DNA of 5,562 bases from Thermococci archaeon (GTDB lineage Archaea > Methanobacteriota_B > Thermococci > Methanofastidiosales > B48-G16). The notes beneath the pieces were generated by a model. That model had not been told where the DNA came from. It did not search any database and saw nothing but the letters and a program-made list of their open reading frames with translations. How positions within the stretch are numbered: position 1 is the first letter of the stretch; each line of letters begins with the position of its first letter. The stretch lies in contig QMUN01000063.1 of the NCBI GenBank assembly GCA_003660605.1, positions 1 through 5,562 of the forward strand, given 5' to 3'. Positions 1 to 5,562 of this stretch are shown in pieces. Made by a program: the position numbers and the translations under genes.

Positions 1-1
1 A

Positions 2-1204
2 CATATAAAAAAAGGTGTTGTAAACAGGATTGAAGGTAGCATGAATGGTCCCGTAGGTGAAGCTGTTTCTCATGGCATCATGGATTATCCAGGAGTACTC
101 AGGTCACATGGGAATAGATACAGAACGGTAGAAGCGGGGGAGGTACATATAGATGTGGCATTTATAGCGGCGCCTACAGCTGATGAATATGGAAATGCAA
201 ATGGTATATATGGACCAACACCTTGTGGCCCCTTAATATACTCAAAAGTAGACTCACTGTATGCTGACAGAGTTATCGTTGTCACGAATAATCTCGTTGA
301 TTATCCCGCATTCCCTATGACGATAAGCCAGACAGACGTTGATCATGTAGTAATAGAAGATAATATAGGAGATACTAAAGGAATATTATCAGGAACATTG
401 AGAATAACGAGATCTCCAAGAAGATTAAAGATAGCGAGAACAGTTGTTGATGTGATAAGGGCTTCTGGATGTTTTAAAGACGGGTTCAACTTTCAGGCAG
501 GTGCAGGGGGAATATCTCTCGCGGTAACAAAGTATCTTGGAGAAGCCATGGAAGAAGAGGACATTGTGGGGGGATTTGGAATGGGAGGAGGTACAAAATA
601 TCTCGTAGATATCCTAAAGAAAGGGAGAGTAAGATGTCTTCTTGAGGGGCAGTGTTTTGATGAAGAAGCTATAAAATCTCTGAGAGAAAACCCAAGACAT
701 GTCATAGTTGACCCGAGTTTTTATGCAAATTACAATTCAAGAGGAAATGCAATATACAAGGAAGATGTAGCTTTTCTTGGGGCTACGGAAGTAGACACAA
801 AGTTCAATGTAAATGTCAATACACACTCTGATGGCCTTCTTCTCCATGGAATAGGAGGGCATCAAGATGTTGCTTCTGGTGCAAAGATCTGCATAATCAC
901 AGCACCACTCTTAAGAGATAGAATACCCGTTATAGTAAAGGATGTTACCACTGTGACAGCGCCTGGAGAAACTATAGACGTTGTTGTTACTGATGTGGGG
1001 ATAGCTGTAAATCCAAGAAGAAAGGATCTTTTGGAAAAACTTAAAGCTGCTGATCTCGATCTGCGGGATATAAAAGAGTTGCAGGAAGAGGCTTATGACA
1101 TAGCTGGAGAACCTGAAAAACCGAAAACAACAGATAAGATTATAGCTGTAATACAGTATAGAGACGGCAGCGTCATAGATATAGTCAAGGAGGTGAAGGA
1201 ATGA
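2..1204 (+). CDS. citF: Citrate lyase alpha subunit (citrate:acetyl-ACP transferase), 5' end cut off by window edge
   Basis: The alpha subunit of citrate lyase exchanges the acetyl group of the acetyl-carrying ACP (gamma subunit, CitD) for citrate, giving citryl-ACP and acetate. The beta subunit (CitE) then cleaves citryl-ACP to oxaloacetate. It acts in the cytoplasm in citrate fermentation. The frame is open from base 2, so the ATG at 41 is an internal methionine and not the start. About 400 residues are visible, against roughly 510 in E. coli CitF, so about 110 N-terminal residues are missing. From memory the match to E. coli CitF runs the whole length. Counting from the Met at 41, landmarks are DEYGNANG (about 48-55), GAGGISLAVT (about 154-163), FNVNVN (about 255-260), GGHQD (about 272-276), ITAPLLRDRIP (about 286-296), TDVGIAVNPRR (about 317-327) and the C-terminal YRDGSVIDIV. 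This places it in CoA-transferase family II. Citramalate lyase alpha is the main alternative and cannot be excluded without the neighbouring subunits. The gene ends in an ATGA overlap with the HD gene. Confidence 0.95.
   Translation, partial: HIKKGVVNRIEGSMNGPVGEAVSHGIMDYPGVLRSHGNRYRTVEAGEVHIDVAFIAAPTADEYGNANGIYGPTPCGPLIYSKVDSLYADRVIVVTNNLVDYPAFPMTISQTDVDHVVIEDNIGDTKGILSGTLRITRSPRRLKIARTVVDVIRASGCFKDGFNFQAGAGGISLAVTKYLGEAMEEEDIVGGFGMGGGTKYLVDILKKGRVRCLLEGQCFDEEAIKSLRENPRHVIVDPSFYANYNSRGNAIYKEDVAFLGATEVDTKFNVNVNTHSDGLLLHGIGGHQDVASGAKICIITAPLLRDRIPVIVKDVTTVTAPGETIDVVVTDVGIAVNPRRKDLLEKLKAADLDLRDIKELQEEAYDIAGEPEKPKTTDKIIAVIQYRDGSVIDIVKEVKE
1187..1196 (+). promoter_or_regulatory. Strong ribosome binding site for the HD-domain gene, inside the end of citF
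   Basis: AAGGAGGTGA is a near-perfect complement of the 16S rRNA 3' end. The last G of GGAGG lies seven bases before the ATG at 1201. It sits within the last codons of citF, so the HD gene can load ribosomes independently as well as being coupled through the ATGA stop-start overlap. It supports the ATG at 1201 as the true start. Confidence 0.85.
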
Positions 1205-1713
1205 AAATTAAGGAATTATTTCCATATATTGAAAAAATAAGTGATAAAGATCTAGAGGATAAGGTAGAAAAGGCAATAAAATATGCATTAAAAGAATGGA
1301 ATGAAAAAGAAATAAAAGATATACCCTTTACTTTGCTTACTGAAACTGATATAAATCTTATAGACCATACAAATACAGTGACCGAGCTTAGTTACAATGC
1401 GGGGAAAGTTATGAAAGAGAGAGGTTTCAGAATAAATATGGATTACTTGGTGGCAGGAGCAATTCTTCACGATATAGGAAAGTTCCTGGAGTTTGAAAAA
1501 AGGGGAGACAAAACTGTAAAGAGCTCATTTGGAAAATTGGTGAGGCATCCCGTTTCAGGTGCTGGCATTGCAATGATGTTTGATCTTCCTATGGGAGTAA
1601 TCAATATTATCGCAGCACATTCTAAGGAAGGAGATTTTGTAAAAAGGACTCCCGAAGCAATAATTGTCCATCACTGCGATTTTATCCATTTTGAAAACGT
1701 AAAAGCCTTATAA
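1201..1713 (+). CDS. HD-domain (HDIG-type) predicted metal-dependent phosphohydrolase
   Basis: This is a complete 170-residue cytoplasmic protein with the ordered metal-ligand pattern of the HD superfamily. The visible candidates are H56 (in LIDHTNT), H90-D91 (in [12 protein letters not shown], the HDIG signature), H116 (in VRHPVSG), H140 (in AAHSKEGD) and D160 (in HHCD). HD proteins hydrolyse phosphomonoesters or phosphodiesters, often of nucleotides. The several histidines beyond the minimal H-HD-D set suggest a two-metal site, which is inference. The N-terminal 50 residues are charged and helical-looking, and there is no signal peptide or membrane segment. The start is fixed by the strong ribosome binding site at 1187-1196. 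The four-base overlap with citF implies translational coupling and co-expression with citrate lyase, but the substrate is unknown. I do not recognise a named gene. It looks full length, since the last ligand lies close to the C-terminus as in compact HDIG proteins. Confidence 0.88.
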   Translation: MKIKELFPYIEKISDKDLEDKVEKAIKYALKEWNEKEIKDIPFTLLTETDINLIDHTNTVTELSYNAGKVMKERGFRINMDYLVAGAILHDIGKFLEFEKRGDKTVKSSFGKLVRHPVSGAGIAMMFDLPMGVINIIAAHSKEGDFVKRTPEAIIVHHCDFIHFENVKAL

Positions 1714-1732
1714 TGCCTCTTTTTGGATAATT

Positions 1733-4528
1733 ATGACGAGTATTAAGATAGTAGGTGCAAGGGAACATAATCTCAAGAATATAGATTTAGAGCTTCCAAG
1801 AGACAAACTTATTGTAGTTACAGGAGTTTCAGGATCTGGAAAATCATCGTTGGCATTCGATACAATCTACGCAGAAGGGCAAAGGAGATATGTTGAATCT
1901 TTATCTGCATATGCACGCCAGTTTTTGGGGCAGATGAATAAGCCAGATGTTGAGTACATAGAGGGGCTTTCACCTTCAATATCGATTGAACAAAAAGGAA
2001 TATCAAAAAATCCGAGATCTACTGTAGGAACTGTCACAGAGATATACGATTATCTAAGGCTTCTTTTTGCAAGGATAGGAGTGCCGCACTGTCCTATTTG
2101 CGGAAAGGGGATCAGACAGCAGACATCACAGCAGATAATTGAGAACATAATGAATTTTAAAGGAAGAATAATTATATTTGCACCTATAGCCAGAGGAAAA
2201 AAGGGTGAGTATAGAAAAGAGTTCGAAAATTTAAGAAAAGAGGGATTCGGTAAAGTGAGGATTGATGGAGAGATAATTGATCTTGAGAATGAGATAGTCC
2301 TCGATAAAAAAAAGAAACACAATATAGAAGTCTTAATAGACAGGATAAATTTAGAAAAATCTAAAGATAAGACAAGGATAGCTGATGCTGTTGAACTCGC
2401 CTTAATGAAAGGAAATGGTCTTATATTAATTTCTTCCGATAAAGAATATCTATTCAGCGAAAAATTTGCATGTCCAGATTGCAATATCAGCTTTGGAGAG
2501 ATAGAGCCGAGGATATTTTCTTTTAACTCCCCCTTCGGGGCGTGCCCGGAATGCAAAGGCTTGGGATATAAAATCGAGATCGATCCCGATTTAGTTATTC
2601 CTGATAGATCATTATCTATTATTGAAGGTGCTATAACTGCCTGGGGGAATAATATAGATACATATTACATGAAAATGCTCAGAACTGTCGTGGAACATTA
2701 TGGATACACTGTATACACGCCTATTAGAGATATGGATAAAAAAGTAGTTGATACAATCCTCTATGGTACGAAAGATAAGATAAAGTTTTCTTTTAAAGGA
2801 GAAACCTCTCAATGGACATACGAAGGAGGATTTGAGGGTGTAATAAGAAATTTGGAGAGAAGATTTAGAGAGACATCCTCTGAGTATATCAGAAACGAGA
2901 TAGGAAAATATATGAACGAGAAAGCATGTTCCTTCTGTCATGGCAAACGGCTTAAAAAGGAGAGTTTGGCTGTTACTGTAAAAGGAAAAAATATAATTGA
3001 GCTTACAGAAATGTCGATAAAGGATCTGTACAAATTTTTTAATGAGTTAAAGCTGACAGAGAGGGAAAAAATCATCTCAAAACAGATTCTGAAAGAAATA
3101 AAAAGTAGATTAGAGTTTCTGATCTCAGTGGGATTAGATTATCTCACATTAGATAGAAAATCTGCTACACTCTCCGGTGGTGAAGCAGAGAGAATAAGGT
3201 TAGCCACACAGATAGGTTCAAGTCTCGTAGGAGTTCTCTATATTCTCGATGAGCCATCTATAGGTTTACACCAGAGAGATAATACAAGATTGATCCAGAC
3301 TTTAAAGAGATTGAGGGATCTTGGCAATACAGTGATTGTAATAGAGCATGATGAAAACATGATAAGAAACGCTGATCATATAGTGGATATGGGACCAGGC
3401 GCTGGAGAGCATGGAGGCTTTGTTGTTGCACAGGGAAAATTGGAAGATATAACGAACAATTCAAAATCTCTTACAGGAAAATATCTGAAAGGAGAATTAA
3501 AGATAGAAATTCCTAAAAAAAGGAGAAAAGCAGATAAATTCTTAAAAATATCTGGAGTAAGACACAACAATTTAAAGAATATCACTGTTGAGATACCTTT
3601 AGGGGTTTTTGTCTGTATTACAGGTGTCTCCGGCTCTGGAAAATCTTCTCTTATAAACGATACATTATATAGAGCAATAGCTCAGAAACTTTACAGAGCT
3701 AGGGAAAAACCTGGGGAGTATGGGGAGATAATAGGGCTTGAAAATATAGATAAGGTAGTTGTTATAGATCAGTCGCCGATAGGAAGAACTCCAAGGTCAA
3801 ACCCTAGTACGTATACAGGTGCCTTTACACCTATAAGAGAATTGTTCTCTGTTCTTCCAGAATCGAAGATAAGAGGATATACTCCTGGAAGGTTCAGTTT
3901 CAATGTAAAGGGAGGAAGGTGTGAGGCTTGTGCGGGACACGGATTGATAAAGATCGAGATGCATTTTCTCCCAGATGTTTATGTACCATGTGATGTGTGT
4001 AAAGGTAAAAGATTTAACAAAGAAACACTTGAGATAAGATACAAAGGAAAGAATATAGCTGACGTTCTTGATATGAGTGTCGAGGAGGCACTGAAATTCT
4101 TTGAAAACATCCCGAGAATAAAGAGAGTTTTACAGACACTTTACGATGTGGGGATGGGGTACATAAAATTAGGACAGTCTGCTACTACTCTCTCTGGCGG
4201 CGAAGCCCAGAGGGTAAAACTTGCAAAAGAGCTGAGCAAAAAAGCTACAGGAAAAACGTTATATATTTTAGACGAGCCGACTACTGGATTACACTTTGAT
4301 GATATAAAGAAACTTTTAAACGTTCTCAATAGATTAGTGGATAGAGGAAATACTGTTATAGTAATAGAGCATAATCCGGATGTCATAAAAAATGCAGATT
4401 ATATAATAGACTTAGGTCCTGAAGGAGGAGATGAAGGTGGATATGTTGTGGCAAAAGGAACACCCGAAGAGATAGTTAAGAAAAATACTTATACTGGCCA
4501 ATTTTTGGAAAAAGTTTTGGGGAGGTAA
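1733..4528 (+). CDS. uvrA: Excinuclease ABC subunit A (UvrA), complete
   Basis: UvrA is the damage-recognition ATPase of nucleotide excision repair. Its dimer finds bulky DNA lesions, loads UvrB and then leaves. The 931-residue length is usual (E. coli 940), and the protein is collinear with E. coli UvrA. Tandem ABC cassettes are visible. The first has Walker [10 protein letters not shown] (31-39), signature [11 protein letters not shown] (480-490), Walker [10 protein letters not shown] (501-509) and switch His539. The second has Walker A at 631-639, signature [11 protein letters not shown] (820-830), Walker [11 protein letters not shown] (843-852) and His880. Zinc ligands are C247/C250/C271/C274 in the insertion region and C730/C733/C753/C756 in the C-terminal zinc finger important for damage recognition. 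Further CxxC pairs lie at 120-123 and 399-402. No key residue is missing. The ATG at 1733 gives the expected N-terminus ([13 protein letters not shown]). It has only a weak GGA upstream and lies 19 bases after the HD gene, so expression probably depends on read-through or coupling from citF and the HD gene. No separate promoter and no SOS box is evident. uvrB and uvrC are not adjacent. Confidence 0.98.
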   Translation: MTSIKIVGAREHNLKNIDLELPRDKLIVVTGVSGSGKSSLAFDTIYAEGQRRYVESLSAYARQFLGQMNKPDVEYIEGLSPSISIEQKGISKNPRSTVGTVTEIYDYLRLLFARIGVPHCPICGKGIRQQTSQQIIENIMNFKGRIIIFAPIARGKKGEYRKEFENLRKEGFGKVRIDGEIIDLENEIVLDKKKKHNIEVLIDRINLEKSKDKTRIADAVELALMKGNGLILISSDKEYLFSEKFACPDCNISFGEIEPRIFSFNSPFGACPECKGLGYKIEIDPDLVIPDRSLSIIEGAITAWGNNIDTYYMKMLRTVVEHYGYTVYTPIRDMDKKVVDTILYGTKDKIKFSFKGETSQWTYEGGFEGVIRNLERRFRETSSEYIRNEIGKYMNEKACSFCHGKRLKKESLAVTVKGKNIIELTEMSIKDLYKFFNELKLTEREKIISKQILKEIKSRLEFLISVGLDYLTLDRKSATLSGGEAERIRLATQIGSSLVGVLYILDEPSIGLHQRDNTRLIQTLKRLRDLGNTVIVIEHDENMIRNADHIVDMGPGAGEHGGFVVAQGKLEDITNNSKSLTGKYLKGELKIEIPKKRRKADKFLKISGVRHNNLKNITVEIPLGVFVCITGVSGSGKSSLINDTLYRAIAQKLYRAREKPGEYGEIIGLENIDKVVVIDQSPIGRTPRSNPSTYTGAFTPIRELFSVLPESKIRGYTPGRFSFNVKGGRCEACAGHGLIKIEMHFLPDVYVPCDVCKGKRFNKETLEIRYKGKNIADVLDMSVEEALKFFENIPRIKRVLQTLYDVGMGYIKLGQSATTLSGGEAQRVKLAKELSKKATGKTLYILDEPTTGLHFDDIKKLLNVLNRLVDRGNTVIVIEHNPDVIKNADYIIDLGPEGGDEGGYVVAKGTPEEIVKKNTYTGQFLEKVLGR

Positions 4529-4555
4529 GATAGAATGAAATTTAGTGAAGTGTTG

Positions 4556-4837
4556 TTACTTCTGCTTCTCCTCAAGCCATTTCTCCACGCCGATTTCTTT
4601 CATTCTATACAGTTTTTTTCTTGCCTTCTGATAATCCTTTTTGTGAAATTCATCAAGCATCTCACAGGGAAACTCTGGACATTCGAGACATACATGAACA
4701 TAAGAGGATCTGAGATTATGATCTCTGGCAATTTCTTCCTTGAGTTTCTGGTCGTTGTTTTTAAAGGCCAGGTATACATCACATTCACCACAATATAATC
4801 CACATGCACCAATAAATCTGTAATCAATTTCTTTCAT
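4556..4837 (-). CDS. Small cysteine-rich DUF3795-like protein
   Basis: This is a 93-residue soluble protein. Its start is set by a clear ribosome binding site (GAGAGGAG) six bases upstream. Six cysteines form two groups: C12-x3-C16-x2-C19 in GACGLYCGECDVY, and C50-x2-C53-x4-C58 in VCLECPEFPCEML. The CGLYCG opening and the C-x-E-C-x-x-F-P-C closing motif are typical of DUF3795, a family of unknown function common in anaerobic bacteria and archaea and thought to bind a metal or Fe-S cluster. As I recall, many members carry an extra cysteine-rich stretch between these motifs. Here a short charged linker replaces it, so this is a compact variant. The C-terminal 30 residues are basic and amphipathic. 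It lies 44 bases downstream of the ABC-2 permease on the same strand and may be co-transcribed with it, and it converges with uvrA. Family membership is likely; the function is not known. Confidence 0.85.
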   Translation of the reverse strand: MKEIDYRFIGACGLYCGECDVYLAFKNNDQKLKEEIARDHNLRSSYVHVCLECPEFPCEMLDEFHKKDYQKARKKLYRMKEIGVEKWLEEKQK

Positions 4838-4843
4838 CTCGAT

Positions 4844-4851
4844 CTCCTCTC
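4844..4851 (-). promoter_or_regulatory. Ribosome binding site for the DUF3795-like gene
   Basis: Read on the minus strand this is GAGAGGAG. The AGGAG core ends six bases before the ATG at 4837. This good Shine-Dalgarno decides the start and supports the minus-strand reading of this region over the overlapping plus-strand frame. Confidence 0.75.
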
Positions 4852-4881
4852 TTTTGATTTCCTATAATTTTATTGCATTAT

Positions 4882-5562
4882 TCATCCTTTTGTTTTCCAT
4901 CTAAAACAAAGAATACCCAGAACAAAGAAGACTGAGGCATAGCCAAGCACCCAGTAGAAATCGGCTGCAATTTCACAGAAACAAGATCCAGAGATAGCGT
5001 CTCTCGCAGCATCAACAGCATGGACAAAAGGGAAAGCATTCCCTATGCTCTGGAACAATCCGCCTATCATTTCCAGATTCATCCAGGCTCCACTAAATAG
5101 TGATGCAAAGACTATTACTGCTGAACCTACGGCCGATACCTGATTCTCAGTGAAAATCGATCCGAGGATCAAACCCAAACCTACACAGCATATTGCCATG
5201 ACAAGAAGGATGAAAAAAACCAAAACTATATTCCCATAGGCCTCAAGTCCAAGCAAAACTCCTATAACAAAACATACCCCTATCTGCAGAATCGCTATTA
5301 AAATATATGGTAAAGAATATGCCAGAATGAAGTCGCTTGATCTTAATGGAGTTGTAAGAAGCCTCGACAAAAGTGCACTTTGTCTATCTCTGGCAAGCAC
5401 TATGGCTGAAAACATCGTTAAGAGTGCAAAACTAAAGACCGCCACTGCAGGCGTTAGCATGGTAGCGGTGAAAATATCTCCTCCCATATTCTTTCCAATG
5501 GACCAAAACATCATCATAAAAACTATTGGTATACCTATTTCAAAACCTATAGAAAGTGGGTC
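4882..5562 (-). CDS. ABC-2 type transporter permease, 5' end cut off by window edge
   Basis: This is the membrane subunit of an ABC-2 type exporter, which works with a separate ATPase to move a drug, lipid, peptide or polysaccharide across the cytoplasmic membrane. The frame is open to the window edge, so the in-frame ATG triplet ending at 5517 is internal. The 15 residues before it begin DPLSIGFEIGIP, a typical ABC-2 N-terminal segment running into the first membrane helix. Of the 226 visible residues, hydrophobic stretches lie at about 6-20, 35-56, 77-106, 109-135, 141-160 and 201-220, giving the usual six helices. The charged loop after helix 2 (ARDRQSALLSRLLTTPLRSSDF) resembles the coupling region of this family, and FPFVHAVDAARDA before the last helix is also family-like. 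Probably only a few tens of N-terminal residues are missing. The partner ATPase is not in the window and would be expected upstream, beyond base 5562. The substrate cannot be told from the sequence. Confidence 0.92.
   Translation of the reverse strand, partial: DPLSIGFEIGIPIVFMMMFWSIGKNMGGDIFTATMLTPAVAVFSFALLTMFSAIVLARDRQSALLSRLLTTPLRSSDFILAYSLPYILIAILQIGVCFVIGVLLGLEAYGNIVLVFFILLVMAICCVGLGLILGSIFTENQVSAVGSAVIVFASLFSGAWMNLEMIGGLFQSIGNAFPFVHAVDAARDAISGSCFCEIAADFYWVLGYASVFFVLGILCFRWKTKG

Noticed and set aside
41..43. ATG at 41 as the start of citF.
   Set aside because: The frame stays open upstream to base 2, and the protein would be over 100 residues shorter than CitF, so the true start lies outside the window.
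2050..2556. Minus-strand 168-residue open frame inside uvrA.
   Set aside because: It is fully antisense to the conserved UvrA zinc-module region, has low-complexity Phe/Ser/Ile content and resembles no family I recognise. It is a shadow of uvrA.
4547..4562. Short inverted repeat (GAAGT, six-base loop, ACTTC) between and just inside the convergent uvrA and DUF3795 ends.
   Set aside because: The stem is only five pairs with two G-C pairs, and there is no T-tract on either side, so it does not support a terminator call.
4535..4798. Plus-strand 87-residue frame beginning MKFSEVLLLLLLLKPF, with a GGAGG sequence (4521-4525, within the uvrA stop region) nine bases before its ATG.
   Set aside because: It lies almost wholly antisense to the DUF3795-like gene, whose cysteine motifs and own ribosome binding site make it the real gene. 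The leucine run is the antisense reading of a Lys/Glu-rich C-terminus, and the GGAGG is simply the end of uvrA.
4838..4881. Possible promoter for the DUF3795-like gene in the A+T-rich gap after the permease.
   Set aside because: On the minus strand there is a weak TATA-like stretch, but no recognisable -35 partner at the right distance. In DNA this A+T-rich such matches are expected by chance.

Overview
The window reads as chromosomal DNA from an A+T-rich anaerobic bacterium. Isoleucine is often ATA and arginine mostly AGA/AGG. A citrate lyase subunit and a DUF3795-type cysteine-rich protein both fit a fermentative or anaerobic lifestyle. The long, standard bacterial UvrA makes an archaeal origin less likely. 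The codon habits resemble those of Thermotogota-like or clostridial anaerobes, but the sequence alone does not fix the lineage.

The plus strand (positions 1 to 4528) holds three tightly packed genes that look like one transcription unit. The first is the 3' part of citF, the citrate lyase alpha subunit, whose 5' end is outside the window. Next is a small HD-domain (HDIG-type) predicted phosphohydrolase, which overlaps citF by four bases (ATGA) and has a strong Shine-Dalgarno inside the citF end. The third is a complete uvrA, starting 19 bases after the HD gene.

The minus strand (positions 5562 down to 4556) holds two genes running towards uvrA. An ABC-2 type transporter permease lacks its 5' end at the window edge. 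After 44 bases comes a compact six-cysteine DUF3795-like protein, which has its own good ribosome binding site. uvrA and the DUF3795 gene converge with only 27 bases between their stop codons, and no convincing terminator is visible there.

The genes are known families apart from the poorly characterised HD and DUF3795 proteins. The points most worth a second look are the translational coupling of the HD protein to citrate lyase, the possible stop-start relay into uvrA, and the shortened DUF3795 protein. I see no mobile element, CRISPR array, tRNA or rRNA, and no clearly new system. There is no gene-free stretch longer than 300 bases.
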